Source: Actinomadura meyerae
Lineage (GTDB): Bacteria; Actinomycetota; Actinomycetes; Streptosporangiales; Streptosporangiaceae
Length of the DNA: 64,000 nucleotides
Reading direction: 5' to 3'
Assembly (NCBI RefSeq): GCF_900188445.1
Contig: NZ_FZOR01000023.1
Coordinates: 1-64,000 of the forward strand
Part shown: positions 8,064-17,155 of the stretch, piece after piece
Numbering within the stretch: the first letter of the stretch is position 1
Layout of the letters: each line of letters starts with the position of its first letter
Notes under the pieces: model-generated
What the model was told of the DNA's origin: nothing
Seen by the model: the letters and a program-made list of their open reading frames with translations, nothing else
The model's database searches: none
Made by a program: the position numbers and the translations under genes

Positions 8064-8140
8064 GGGCGCATTGTCGCGGAGCGCCCGTCCCTCCGGAAGG
8101 GGCGGCGGGCCCCGCTGGCGGAGCCGCGGCCCGGCACGGC

Positions 8141-8152
8141 TAGTGTCGGTTC
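8141..8152 (+). promoter_or_regulatory. Candidate leaderless promoter -10 element
   Basis: TAGTGT at 8141-8146 is followed by six bases and then the ATG at 8153, with no Shine-Dalgarno sequence. This spacing is typical of actinobacterial leaderless mRNAs that start at the A of the start codon. Confidence 0.5.
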
Positions 8153-9121
8153 ATGTTCGCTGTCACGGCCACGCAGATCGACGCAGACAATCCGCTGAAC
8201 GGGCTGACGCTGGGGGAGCGGCCCGAACCCGAGGTACCGGACGGCTGGACGACCGTCACGGTGAAGGCCGCCGCGCTCAACCACCACGACCTGTGGTCGC
8301 TGAAGGGCGTCGGCCTGCCCGCCGACCGGCTCCCGATGATCCTCGGCTGCGACGCGGCCGGGGTGGACGAGGACGGCAACGAGGTCATCGTCCACTCGGT
8401 GATCGGCGATCCGGAGCGGGGCGGCGGCGACGAGACCCTCGACCCGAAGCGGTCGCTGCTGTCGGAGGTCCACCAGGGGACGCTCGCGGAGAAGGTCGCG
8501 GTGCCGCGCCGCAACCTCGTCCCCAAGCCCGCCGAGCTGTCGTTCGAGGAGGCGGCCTGCCTGCCGACGGCCTGGCTGACCGCCTACCGGATGCTGTTCG
8601 ACAAGGCGGAGCTCCAGCCCGGCTCGTCGGTGCTGGTGCAGGGCGCCGGCGGCGGGGTCGCGACGGCCGCGATCGCGCTGGCGTCCGCCGCCGGGTACCG
8701 GGTCTACGCGACGAGCCGGAGCGAGGCCAAGCGCAAGCGGGCGCAGGAGCTCGGCGCGGACGCCGTGTTCGAGACGGGCGCGCGGCTGCCGGAGCGGGTG
8801 GACGCCGTCATCGAGACCGTCGGGCAGGCGACCTGGTCGCACTCGCTGAAGTCGCTGCGGCCGGGCGGCCGGATCGTGGTGTCCGGCGCCACCAGCGGCC
8901 AGGTGCCGCCGGCGGAGCTGAACCGGGTGTTCTTCCTGCAGCTGTCGGTGGTCGGCAGCACCATGGGCACGCGGGCGCAGCTGGAGCGGCTCGCCCGCTT
9001 CCTGGTCAAGACCGGCACGAGGCCGCTGATCGACCGGACGCTGCCGCTGAGCGAGGCCCGGGAGGGGTTCGCCGCCATGGCGGAGGGCGACCTCTTCGGG
9101 AAGATCATCTTCACGCCGTGA
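8153..9121 (+). CDS. Zinc-binding-family (quinone oxidoreductase-like) dehydrogenase
   Basis: A 322-residue member of the medium-chain dehydrogenase superfamily, NADPH:quinone oxidoreductase branch. The GroES-like N-terminal domain contains AAALNHHDLWSLKG and ILGCDAAGVDEDGNEV. The Rossmann domain begins with VLVQGAGGGVATAAI near residue 162. The structural-zinc Cys cluster of true alcohol dehydrogenases is not seen, so it is probably a zinc-free reductase, though databases often label such proteins zinc-binding. It stands alone on the plus strand and looks leaderless. Its stop is followed within 7 nt by a 13-bp tandem array. The substrate is unknown. Confidence 0.88.
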   Translation: MFAVTATQIDADNPLNGLTLGERPEPEVPDGWTTVTVKAAALNHHDLWSLKGVGLPADRLPMILGCDAAGVDEDGNEVIVHSVIGDPERGGGDETLDPKRSLLSEVHQGTLAEKVAVPRRNLVPKPAELSFEEAACLPTAWLTAYRMLFDKAELQPGSSVLVQGAGGGVATAAIALASAAGYRVYATSRSEAKRKRAQELGADAVFETGARLPERVDAVIETVGQATWSHSLKSLRPGGRIVVSGATSGQVPPAELNRVFFLQLSVVGSTMGTRAQLERLARFLVKTGTRPLIDRTLPLSEAREGFAAMAEGDLFGKIIFTP

Positions 9122-9127
9122 GGCGCG

Positions 9128-9179
9128 AGCCGTGACCGGGAGCCGCGACCGGGAGCCGTGACCGGAGGCCGTGGCCGGG
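9128..9179. repeat. Four 13-bp tandem repeats
   Basis: Units AGCCGTGACCGGG, AGCCGCGACCGGG, AGCCGTGACCGGA and GGCCGTGGCCGGG run head to tail just after the stop of the oxidoreductase gene. The core GCCGTGA also occurs at that stop codon, so the array may have grown from the gene end. Confidence 0.85.
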
Positions 9180-9207
9180 GTCCGGCCCGGTCACGGCCAT
9201 CCGATGC

Positions 9208-9292
9208 GGCCAGCGGGTCGTGGCCAGCGGGGCATGGCCAGCGGGGCATGGCCAGTAGGTCGTGGCCAGTAGGTCGTGGCCAGTGGGGGCAT
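9208..9292. repeat. Six 14-bp tandem repeats
   Basis: Head-to-tail units of the type GGCCAGCGGGTCGT, GGCCAGCGGGGCAT (twice), GGCCAGTAGGTCGT (twice) and a 15-bp GGCCAGTGGGGGCAT, ending about 10 bp before the stop of the leftward PadR gene. No spacers and no palindromic repeat unit, so not CRISPR. Confidence 0.85.
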
Positions 9293-9302
9293 GGCCGCCG
9301 GG

Positions 9303-10028
9303 TCAGTGCTTGCCGCGGTGGAACACCTCGTCGCGCAGCCGCTGCCGCGCCTCGTCCAGGACGGCCTGCGCGGCGGCGAGGCCCTCGTCGTCCAGACCGC
9401 TCTTCTTCGCCGACTTGCGGACGTCCTCGACGAACTTGCGGAGCAGGCGCTCCAGCTTGAGGCGGGCGATGTCCTCGCGGGTGCCGGTCGCCGTCTTCCA
9501 GGCGTCGTCCCAGTTCTGCCGCCACTCCTCCTTCCACGCCTGCGTCTGCTCGCGCCAGTACTCCTTCTGGCGGCGCCACTCGTCCTTCTGGCGCTCGGTG
9601 GTCTCCTTCCACGCGTCCTTGGACGTGGCCTTGCCCTGGTCGCGCATCGTCCGCGCGGCCTGGGTCAGCTCCTCGCGCAGCGTCCGGACGGTCTGCCGGA
9701 CGTCCTCCTGCACGCCGCGCGCGAACTCCTGCGCCGAGGCGGAGATCTCCTCCTCCAGCTCGGCCAGCTCGTCCATCCGGCGCTCCAGCTCCTCGCGGCC
9801 CTTGTCGGTCAGCGAGTACACCTTCTTGCCCTTGACGACCTCGTGGGTGACCAGGCCCTCGGACTCCAGCCGGGCCAGCCGCGGGTAGATCGTGCCGGGG
9901 GAGGGCGAGTAGACCCCGAGGAACCGGTCCTGGAGCAGCCGGATCACCTCGTAGCCGTGCCGGGGGCTCTCCTCCAGCAGCTTCAGCAGGTACAGCCGCA
10001 GCCTGCCGTGGCCGAAAACGGGGCTCAC
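9303..10028 (-). CDS. PadR-family transcriptional regulator with long coiled-coil tail
   Basis: A 241-residue regulator. The N-terminal winged helix is typical PadR: LRLYLLKLLEESPRHGYEVI, then GVYSPSPGTIYPRLARLESE and KVYSLTDKGREEL, ending near residue 85. The rest is a long charged helix rich in Glu, Lys, Arg and Trp (for example QKDEWRRQKEYWREQTQAW), much longer than the usual PadR dimerisation helices. The GTG start at 10028 lies 3 nt after the stop of the DUF4097 gene, so the two form an operon. It probably represses that operon through the 13-bp inverted repeat at 10887-10930. PadR proteins often sense phenolics or cell-envelope stress; the ligand here is unknown. Confidence 0.9.
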   Translation of the reverse strand: MSPVFGHGRLRLYLLKLLEESPRHGYEVIRLLQDRFLGVYSPSPGTIYPRLARLESEGLVTHEVVKGKKVYSLTDKGREELERRMDELAELEEEISASAQEFARGVQEDVRQTVRTLREELTQAARTMRDQGKATSKDAWKETTERQKDEWRRQKEYWREQTQAWKEEWRQNWDDAWKTATGTREDIARLKLERLLRKFVEDVRKSAKKSGLDDEGLAAAQAVLDEARQRLRDEVFHRGKH

Positions 10029-10031
10029 GTC

Positions 10032-10853
10032 TCACTTCTCCATTCGGGGGCCGGTGGTGATCTCCGGGTCGTCGCGGCCGAGCAGGGTGATGGCGCCGGA
10101 CACGGTGTTGACCGCCAGCCGGCCGCCGCCGTCGCCGAGCTTGCCGGACACGCTCTGCGCGAGCGTGCCCTCCTGCCGGCCGAGTTCGGGGAACGACGTC
10201 TTGATCCGGCCGGCGGGCGAGCTGAGCGAGACCTGCGCGCCGGTCGACTCGGGGACGCGCAGCGCCACCTCCCCGGACACCGTGTTCACCTCGAGCGTGC
10301 CGTCGGCGCCGAGGTCGAGGTCGGCGGTGATGCGGCCGCTGACCGTGCGGGCGCCGAGCCGCTCGACGGTGGCGCCGGCGAGGGCCAGGTCACCGGAGAC
10401 GGAGGTGAACGAGACCGTCCCGTCCAGGCCCTGCGCCTCGATCACACCGGACACGGTGTTGGCGTCGATCGCGCCGGCCACCCCGTCCAGCGTCACGTCG
10501 CCGGAGGCGCTCTTGATGGACGTGCGGGCCGTCATCCCGGTCACGACGGCGTCCGCGGACACGAGGTTCAGCGAGACCGGGCAGTCGTGCGGGACGGTCA
10601 CCGTGATCGCGGCGCGCGCCTTGCGGGTGCGCAGCCACGACAGCATGCCCTCGAACAGCTTCTCGTGGGTGAGGGTCAGCATCCCGGCCTCGTGGGTGAC
10701 CATCAGCGGCGGGCCCTCGACGTCGCCGACCATGACGGACGGGCGCTCGTCGGAGGCGAGTACCGACACGCTGCCCGCGATCAGCGTGACGCGCAGCGCG
10801 ACCACGCCGTCGAAGTCCAGGGAGGTGGGTTCCTCGATCGTCCAGCGCGACAT
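10032..10853 (-). CDS. DUF4097 family beta-strand repeat protein
   Basis: A 273-residue protein of the DUF4097 (adhesin-like, right-handed beta) group. Short repeats rich in Ser-Gly-Asp/Glu recur about every 20 residues: SASGDVTLDGV, NTVSGVIEAQG, TSVSGDLALAG, RTVSGRITADL, NTVSGEVALRV and NTVSGAITLLG. There is no signal peptide or membrane segment, as is usual for this family next to PadR genes. It is the first gene of a two-gene operon with the PadR regulator. The partnership suggests a stress-response or scaffold role, but no biochemical activity is known to me. Confidence 0.88.
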   Translation of the reverse strand: MSRWTIEEPTSLDFDGVVALRVTLIAGSVSVLASDERPSVMVGDVEGPPLMVTHEAGMLTLTHEKLFEGMLSWLRTRKARAAITVTVPHDCPVSLNLVSADAVVTGMTARTSIKSASGDVTLDGVAGAIDANTVSGVIEAQGLDGTVSFTSVSGDLALAGATVERLGARTVSGRITADLDLGADGTLEVNTVSGEVALRVPESTGAQVSLSSPAGRIKTSFPELGRQEGTLAQSVSGKLGDGGGRLAVNTVSGAITLLGRDDPEITTGPRMEK

Positions 10854-10886
10854 CGCGACGCCCTTCGTCCGGCTCCATCGACAGTA

Positions 10887-10930
10887 AACACGATATGTCG
10901 CGTCGCCGGAAAGTCAAGACATATCGTGTT
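10887..10930. promoter_or_regulatory. PadR-type operator: 13-bp perfect inverted repeat
   Basis: AACACGATATGTC (10887-10899) and its exact complement GACATATCGTGTT (10918-10930) flank an 18-base spacer, 34-77 bp upstream of the DUF4097 start. ATGT/ACAT-containing inverted repeats are typical PadR sites, so autorepression of the DUF4097-padR operon is the likely role. The half-site cores are AT-rich in otherwise GC-rich DNA. Confidence 0.75.
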
Positions 10931-10948
10931 CGCGGCGAGCCTTATGCG

Positions 10949-11173
<225 letters not shown>

Positions 11174-11265
11174 GGGCTGGTGGTCTTCCTCCCGCGCTTT
11201 CCGCCATCGGGACGCCGAGGGCTCCGGCGCGGTGCACCGGAGCCCTCGGGTCTGCGTCGTCCCGC

Positions 11266-14200
11266 CTACTTCCGCTCGCCGAACAGCCGCGCCAGCAGCG
11301 CCTCCTGCTCGGCCTGGTGCAGCTTCGCCGACCCCACGGCCGGGGACGAGGACGCCGGGCGCGACACCCGCGACATCTTCAGCCCCTCGATGTGGTGCGG
11401 CAGCTTCAGCGCCATGAACGGCCAGGCGCCCATGTTCGCGGGCTCGTCCTGCACCCACACGACCTCGGCGTCCGACGGGTACTTGGCCAGCTCGGCCTTG
11501 ATCTCGTCGACCGGCGGCGGGTACAGCCGCTCCACCCGGACCACCGCGGTGTCGTTCGCGCCCGCCGACTGCCGGGCCTTCACCACGTCGTAGTAGATCT
11601 TGCCGGTGGTGAGCAGCACCCGCTTCACGCCCGCCGGGTCGATCGCCGGGTCGCTCTCCGGGATCACCGGCTCGAACGCGCCGCCGGTGAACTTCTCGAC
11701 CGGCGACGTCGCCGCCTTCAGCCGCAGCAGCGACTTCGGCGTGAACACCACCAGCGGCTTGTTCCGGCCCGACAGCACCTGCCAGCGCAGCAGGTGGAAG
11801 TAGTTCGCCGGCGTGGTCGGGTACACCACGGTCATGTTGTCCTGCGCGCACAGCTGCAGGTACCGCTCGATCCGCGCGGACGAGTGGTCGGGCCCCTGGC
11901 CCTCGTAGCCGTGCGGCAGCAGCAGCACGACGCCGGAGTGCTGGCCCCACTTCTGCTCGCCGGAGGAGATGTACTCGTCCACCACCGACTGGGCGCCGTT
12001 GGCGAAGTCGCCGAACTGCGCCTCCCAGCAGACCAGCGCGTCCGGGCGGGTCATCGAGTAGCCGTACTCGAAGCCCATCGCCGCGTACTCGCTGAGCAGC
12101 GAGTCGTGCACGTAGAACTTCGAGACGCCCTGCCCGAACTGCTTGAGCGGCGTGTACTCCTCGCCGGTCTTGCGGTCCACGAGCACCGCGTGCCGCTGCC
12201 CGAACGTGCCGCGCCGGGTGTCCTGCCCGACGAGCCGCACCGGGCGGCCGTCGATCAGCAGCGAGCCCATCGCCAGCAGCTCACCGGTCGCCCAGTCGAT
12301 CGCGTCGTCCTCGATCATCTGGGCGCGGCGCTGCAGGATCGGCTGGAGCCGCGGGTGCGGGGTGAAGCCCTCCGGCAGGCTGACCTGCGTCTCGATGATC
12401 CGCTTGACGGTCTCCTGCGGGATCGCCGTCCCGGCCTTGCCGTGGTCGATCGGGATGCGCTCCTCGACGTCCGGCTTGACGACCGAGCCCGGCTCCAGCG
12501 GCTTCTTCACCGCCTCCCGGGTCTCGGTGAAGGCCCGTTCCAGCTGCTCCTGGTAGTCGCGGAGCGCCTGCTCGGCCTCCTCCACCGTGATGTCGCCGCG
12601 GCCGATCAGCGCCTCGGTGTAGAGCTTGCGCACCGAGCGCTTCGCGTCGATCAGGTCGTACATCAGCGGCTGCGTGAACGAGGGGTTCTCGCCCTCGTTG
12701 TGGCCGCGCCGCCGGTAGCAGACCATGTCGATGACGACGTCCTTCTTGAACGTCTGCCGGTACTCGAACGCCAGCCGCGCCACCCGCGCGCACGCCTCCG
12801 GGTCGTCGCCGTTGACGTGGAAGATCGGCGCCTGGATCATCCGCGCGACGTCGGTCGCGTAGACGCTGGAGCGCGAGTACTCCGGCGCGGTGGTGAAGCC
12901 GACCTGGTTGTTGATGATGACGTGCACGGTGCCGCCGGTGCGGTACCCGCGCAGCTGCGACAGGTTCAGCGTCTCGGCCACCACGCCCTGCCCGGCGAAC
13001 GCGGCGTCGCCGTGGATCAGCACCGGCAGCACGGTGAAGCCGGCCTCGCCGACGTCGAGGATGTCCTGCTTGGCGCGGACGACGCCCTCCAGCACCGGGT
13101 CGACCGTCTCCAGGTGGGACGGGTTCGCGACCAGCTCGCAGTGGATCTTCGAGCCGTCGCTCGCCACGAAGTCGCCGGACGCGCCGAGGTGGTACTTCAC
13201 GTCGCCGGAGCCCTGCGCGCTGCGCGGGTCGAGGTTGCCCTCGAACTCGCCGAAGATCTGCCCGTAGGACTTGCCGACGATGTTCGCCAGCACGTTCAGC
13301 CGGCCGCGGTGCGCCATCCCGATGACGACCTCGTCCAGGCTGGCCTTCGCCGCCGCCGAGATCACCGAGTCCAGCAGCGGGATGACCGACTCGCCGCCCT
13401 CCAGCGAGAACCGCTTCTGCCCGACGAACTTCGTCTGCAGGAACGTCTCGAACGCCTCGGCGCTGTTCAGCCGGCGCAGCACGTGCAGCTGCTCCTCGCG
13501 CGACGGCTTGTCGTGCGGGACCTCCACGCGCTCCTGGATCCAGGCGCGCTCCTCCGGGTCCTGGATGTGCATGTACTCGATGCCGACCGTCCGGCAGTAC
13601 GCCATCCGCAGCACGCCGAGGATGTCGCGCAGCTTCATCGTCGGCTTGCCGCCGAACCCGCCCGTCGCGAACTCGCGCTCCAGGTCCCACAGGGTGAGGC
13701 CGTGCTTGAGGATGTCGAGGTCGGGGTGCCGGCGCTGCTTGTACTCCAGCGGGTCGGTGTCGGCCATCAGGTGGCCGCGGACCCGGTAGGCGTGGATCAG
13801 CTCGTGCACGCGGGCGACCTTGGCGACGTCGTCCTCGTGCGTGGCGGAGATGTCCTTGACCCAGCGCACCGGCTCGTACGGGATGCGCAGCGCCTCGAAG
13901 ATCTCGTCGTAGAAGCCGTCCTCGCCGAGCAGCAGCTCGTGGATGCGGCGCAGGAAGTCGCCGGACTGCGCGCCCTGGATGATCCGGTGGTCGTAGGTGG
14001 AGGTCAGCGTCATGACCTTGCTGATCCCCATGCGCGACAGCGTCTCGCCGGACGCGCCGGCGAACTCGGCGGGGTACTCCATCGCGCCCACGCCGATGAT
14101 CGTGCCCTGGCCCGGCATCAGCCGCGGCACCGAGTGCACCGTGCCGATCGTGCCCGGGTTCGTCAGGCTGATCGTGGTGCCCTGGAAGTCCTCCAGGGTG

Positions 14201-14973
14201 AGCTTGCCGCCGCGGGCCTTGCGGACGATCTCCTCGTAGGCGGCCCAGAACTGGCGGAAGTCCAGCGTCTCGGCGGCCTTGATGCTCGGCACGACGAGCT
14301 GCCGCGAGCCGTCGCCCTTCTGCAGGTCGATCGCCAGCCCGAAGTTGACGTGCTCCGGCCGGATGAGCACCGGCTTGCCGTCCACCTCGGTGAACGCGGC
14401 GTTCATCTCCGGCATCGCCGCGAGCGCCTTGACGATCGCGTACCCGATCAGGTGCGTGAACGAGACCTTGCCGCCGCGCCCGCGCTTCAGGTGGTTGTTG
14501 ATGACGATGCGGTTGTCGATGAGCAGCTTCGCCGGGACGGCCCGCACGCTCGTCGCCGTCGGCACGGCGAGGCTGGCCTCCATGTTGGTGGCCGTCCGGG
14601 CCGCGACACCGCGCAGCCGGACCTCCTCCGCGCCCGCCGGCACCGGCGGGGGCGCGGGCTTGTCCGCCGCCTTCGGCGCCGGCTTCGCGGGAGCCGAAGG
14701 CGGCGCCGCCGGGCGCTGCGGTGTCGGCGGAGCGGCCGCGGTGCCGTTCGCGGCCGTGCGGGCCGCGCTCTCGGTCGGCGCCTGGGGGGACGCGGGGGTC
14801 GCGGACGCGGGCCGGCTGTCCGGCTGGTAGTCCGCGAAGAAGTTCCACCAGGCTTCGTCAACGGAGTTCGGATCTTCGAGGTACTTCTGGTACAGCTCGT
14901 CGACCAGCCACTCGTTGGCGCCGAAATCTGTGATCTTTGGGTCGGCACTTGTTTGCGACGACTCTGTCGACAC
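11266..14973 (-). CDS. kgd: Multifunctional 2-oxoglutarate dehydrogenase E1/E2 (alpha-ketoglutarate decarboxylase)
   Basis: A 1235-residue TCA-cycle enzyme, the fused actinobacterial form that joins an E2-like succinyltransferase domain to the thiamine-diphosphate E1. The N-terminal binding segment reads FGANEWLVDELYQKYLEDP. A Pro/Ala-rich linker follows (about residues 55-110). The acyltransferase domain ends near TYDHRIIQGAQSGDF (residues ~320-335). The E1 domain carries GMAHRGRLNVLANIVGKSYG, GDAAFAGQGVVAETLN and HVIINNQVGFTT, with the transketolase-like domain at the C terminus. The GTG at 14973 gives the usual VSTESSQTSADP start; its ribosome site is poor. Regulation by a GarA/OdhI-type FHA protein is known in the family but cannot be seen here. 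Confidence 0.95.
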   Translation of the reverse strand: MSTESSQTSADPKITDFGANEWLVDELYQKYLEDPNSVDEAWWNFFADYQPDSRPASATPASPQAPTESAARTAANGTAAAPPTPQRPAAPPSAPAKPAPKAADKPAPPPVPAGAEEVRLRGVAARTATNMEASLAVPTATSVRAVPAKLLIDNRIVINNHLKRGRGGKVSFTHLIGYAIVKALAAMPEMNAAFTEVDGKPVLIRPEHVNFGLAIDLQKGDGSRQLVVPSIKAAETLDFRQFWAAYEEIVRKARGGKLTLEDFQGTTISLTNPGTIGTVHSVPRLMPGQGTIIGVGAMEYPAEFAGASGETLSRMGISKVMTLTSTYDHRIIQGAQSGDFLRRIHELLLGEDGFYDEIFEALRIPYEPVRWVKDISATHEDDVAKVARVHELIHAYRVRGHLMADTDPLEYKQRRHPDLDILKHGLTLWDLEREFATGGFGGKPTMKLRDILGVLRMAYCRTVGIEYMHIQDPEERAWIQERVEVPHDKPSREEQLHVLRRLNSAEAFETFLQTKFVGQKRFSLEGGESVIPLLDSVISAAAKASLDEVVIGMAHRGRLNVLANIVGKSYGQIFGEFEGNLDPRSAQGSGDVKYHLGASGDFVASDGSKIHCELVANPSHLETVDPVLEGVVRAKQDILDVGEAGFTVLPVLIHGDAAFAGQGVVAETLNLSQLRGYRTGGTVHVIINNQVGFTTAPEYSRSSVYATDVARMIQAPIFHVNGDDPEACARVARLAFEYRQTFKKDVVIDMVCYRRRGHNEGENPSFTQPLMYDLIDAKRSVRKLYTEALIGRGDITVEEAEQALRDYQEQLERAFTETREAVKKPLEPGSVVKPDVEERIPIDHGKAGTAIPQETVKRIIETQVSLPEGFTPHPRLQPILQRRAQMIEDDAIDWATGELLAMGSLLIDGRPVRLVGQDTRRGTFGQRHAVLVDRKTGEEYTPLKQFGQGVSKFYVHDSLLSEYAAMGFEYGYSMTRPDALVCWEAQFGDFANGAQSVVDEYISSGEQKWGQHSGVVLLLPHGYEGQGPDHSSARIERYLQLCAQDNMTVVYPTTPANYFHLLRWQVLSGRNKPLVVFTPKSLLRLKAATSPVEKFTGGAFEPVIPESDPAIDPAGVKRVLLTTGKIYYDVVKARQSAGANDTAVVRVERLYPPPVDEIKAELAKYPSDAEVVWVQDEPANMGAWPFMALKLPHHIEGLKMSRVSRPASSSPAVGSAKLHQAEQEALLARLFGERK

Positions 14974-15366
14974 GGCGGAGATCGCCCTCTTCCGCAGCTC
15001 GCAGGTGAGTTCTGAGACGCACCCCAGGCTACCGTGTTTATTGCCTTGCCCTCGGCGGTCGGCGCCTGGGGCGCCTCCCTTCAGCGGGCAAGGCGCGCGA
15101 TCGCTGTGTTGATTGCTCCGCCCTCGGCGGTCGGCGCTGGCGCGCCTTCCTTCCACGGGCGAAGCGGCGATCGCTGCATCGCTCCGGCTCGCCTTGCGGC
15201 TCGCTTCGCGATCAGGTTCTCGCTTCGCTCGAACCTGGCTTCGCACGCGATCGCACCGTTTCGGTCGCTGCCGCCTCGGGTTACGGACGGTCTGGTTGCC
15301 GTCTGTGCGTGGTGCCGTGGTGGCTGGGGTTGGTGGTGCTGGGGTGGTGCGGGTCAGGTGGGTGTG
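14974..15366. other. Gene-free stretch with imperfect repeats between kgd and the AIM24 gene
   Basis: No supported gene. An imperfect direct repeat built on CCCTCGGCGGTCGGCGC occurs at about 15050 and 15121, followed by GCGATCGCTG/GCGATCGCTGC. An inverted repeat AGGTTC...GAACCT (15214-15236) with a TCGCTTCGCTC loop could terminate leftward transcription from the AIM24 side. Several GCTTCGC-type short repeats lie around it. The kgd promoter should be at its left end. Confidence 0.45.
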
Positions 15367-16038
15367 TCAGTGGGTGTGGGGGGCCACCGTGGGGCCCTCG
15401 CTGGCCTGGATCAGGACGAAGCCCTGGCCCTGGTAGGCGAGCTGCATGGCCTCACCGCTGCCCCGGCCGATGAGCGCGCCGGCCTTGAAGGTGCGGTTGA
15501 CGCCCACCTGGAGGCTGGTGCTCCATGCGACGGCGGACTGGCCGTCGGCGAACGTGGGGGCGCGGCCGCAGTCGAGCATGACGGGCGTGCCGTGCGTGGT
15601 GAGCGCCACCCAGCCGGTGCCCTGCAGCGTGGTGTTGAACAGGCCCCCGGCGGCGATGCCCGCGCCCTGGACGCGCTGGATGTCGGACTGCAGGTGCGAG
15701 TCGTAGGCGAGGATGTTCTTGCCGTTGACCGTGATGCCCTCGTTCTCCAGGTAGAACAGGTGGATGTCGTCCGCGTCGTTCGCGACGAACAGCAGGCCCT
15801 GCCCCTTCACGCGCATCAGCGGGACGCCCTCACCGGTCAGGGCCTTCTTCATGAACTTGCCGATGCCGCCCGCGCCCTCGTAGTCGAACTCCATCTGGCC
15901 CTGGAACGCGACCATGGAACCCTGCCGGGCCAGGACGTCCCCGTTCAGGTGGACCCGGAGCATCTTGGAGTTCTGGAGCGCGAAGTGGCCGGGAAGCTGC
16001 TGGCCCTGGTCGAGGTTGCCGAAGAACTGGCTGCGCAT
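15367..16038 (-). CDS. AIM24 family protein
   Basis: A 223-residue protein of the AIM24/TRAP-like beta-sandwich family (bacterial relatives of the yeast mitochondrial protein Aim24). Family features are the Gly-rich, mostly beta sequence with VKGQGLLFVANDADDIHLFY, ENEGITVNGKNILAYDSHLQ and GSGEAMQLAYQGQGFVLIQ at the C terminus. No signal peptide or membrane segment. The ATG at 16038 has AAAGG about 10 nt upstream; longer versions of the frame lack support. The bacterial role is not established. It is a single gene between kgd and the glutathione-transferase-like gene. Confidence 0.85.
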   Translation of the reverse strand: MRSQFFGNLDQGQQLPGHFALQNSKMLRVHLNGDVLARQGSMVAFQGQMEFDYEGAGGIGKFMKKALTGEGVPLMRVKGQGLLFVANDADDIHLFYLENEGITVNGKNILAYDSHLQSDIQRVQGAGIAAGGLFNTTLQGTGWVALTTHGTPVMLDCGRAPTFADGQSAVAWSTSLQVGVNRTFKAGALIGRGSGEAMQLAYQGQGFVLIQASEGPTVAPHTH

Positions 16039-16098
16039 GGTCGGGCATGCCTTTCGTGCGGATTGGTGGAGATCCGCCAGCATAACGAGGCGACGGGG

Positions 16099-17007
16099 TC
16101 AGCGGTTCCGGTCGTGGGGCGCGGTCCAGTCGATGGCCGGGCCCTTGGGGACCACGCCGGACGGGTTGATGTTGCGCTGCGTCACGTAGTAGTGGCGCTT
16201 GATGTGGTCGAAGTTCGTCGTCTCGCCGAACGCGGGGATCGAGTACAGGTCGCGCGCGTAGCCCCACAGGTTCGGGTAGTCGGCGATCCGGCGCAGGTTG
16301 CATTTGAAGTGGCCGTGGTAGACGGCGTCGAACCGGGCCAGGGTCGGGTACAGCCGGACGTCGGCCTCGGTGACGGCGTCGCCGAACAGGTAGCGGCTCG
16401 TGGAGAGGCGCTCCTCCAGCCGGTCGAGGGTGTCGAAGAGGGCGTCGAACGCCTCCTCGTAGGCGTCCTGGGAGGTGGCGAACCCCGCCTTGTAGACGCC
16501 GTTGTTGACCGTCCGGTAGACGAGGTCGTTCAGCTCGTCGATCTGCGGGCGGAGCGCCTCGGGGTACAGGTCGGGCGCGCCGGCCCGGTGCAGGGCGGTG
16601 AACTCGGTCTCGAACGTGGTCGTGATGTTCGGGAAGTCGTTGGTGACCAGCCGCTCGGTCCGGGTGTCCCAGATGCACGGGACGGTGTAGCGGCCCTGGA
16701 AGGACGGGTCCGTCGACAGGTACAGCTCGGACAGGAACACCGCACCGGTCACGGGGTCGCGGTCGGGGAACCGCCAGCCCCGCTCGTCCCGGATGGGGTC
16801 GACGACGGCGACGCTGATCGCGTCCTCCAGGCCGAGGAGGCGGCGGACGATCAGGGTGCGCTGCGCCCACGGGCAGGCGTAGGAGACGAACAGCCGGTAC
16901 CGGCCGGGCTCGGCCGGGTAGCCGGACGAGCCGTCCGCGGTGATCCGGTCGGTGAACCGGTTGGCCTGCCGGACGAACCGGCCTCCCTCGACCTCCTGCA
17001 CGCTCAC
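16099..17007 (-). CDS. Glutathione S-transferase family protein (glutathionyl-hydroquinone reductase-like)
   Basis: A 302-residue Xi-class GST-like protein (ECM4/YqjG type). The catalytic Cys motif is SYACPWAQRTLIVRRL near residue 45. The C-terminal helical domain contains TEADVRLYPTLARFDAVYHG and CNLRRIADYPNLWGYARDLY, as in hydroquinone reductases. Enzymes of this class reduce glutathionyl- or mycothiol-conjugated quinones; actinomycetes use mycothiol, so the natural thiol here is probably not glutathione. The GTG at 17007 follows GGAGGAGGCGCC. It is a single gene, divergent from the DedA gene. Confidence 0.9.
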   Translation of the reverse strand: MSVQEVEGGRFVRQANRFTDRITADGSSGYPAEPGRYRLFVSYACPWAQRTLIVRRLLGLEDAISVAVVDPIRDERGWRFPDRDPVTGAVFLSELYLSTDPSFQGRYTVPCIWDTRTERLVTNDFPNITTTFETEFTALHRAGAPDLYPEALRPQIDELNDLVYRTVNNGVYKAGFATSQDAYEEAFDALFDTLDRLEERLSTSRYLFGDAVTEADVRLYPTLARFDAVYHGHFKCNLRRIADYPNLWGYARDLYSIPAFGETTNFDHIKRHYYVTQRNINPSGVVPKGPAIDWTAPHDRNR

Positions 17008-17155
17008 GGCGCCTCCTCCGAAAAGCCGATGGGCCGGGGCGGATCCTCGTCCTCACGGCCGGTTCGGGGACGTGTCCCCGCGGCTACCATAACCGTCGGT
17101 GGCCGGCGCGAAACGGCCGCGACCTGTCCAGGCGCACACGAGATGGCGGGGGTCC

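Noticed and set aside
9128..9292. CRISPR-like arrays (also those near 30861, 38304 and 44147)
   Set aside because: Units are contiguous with no spacers, 12-20 bp long, and no cas genes are present.
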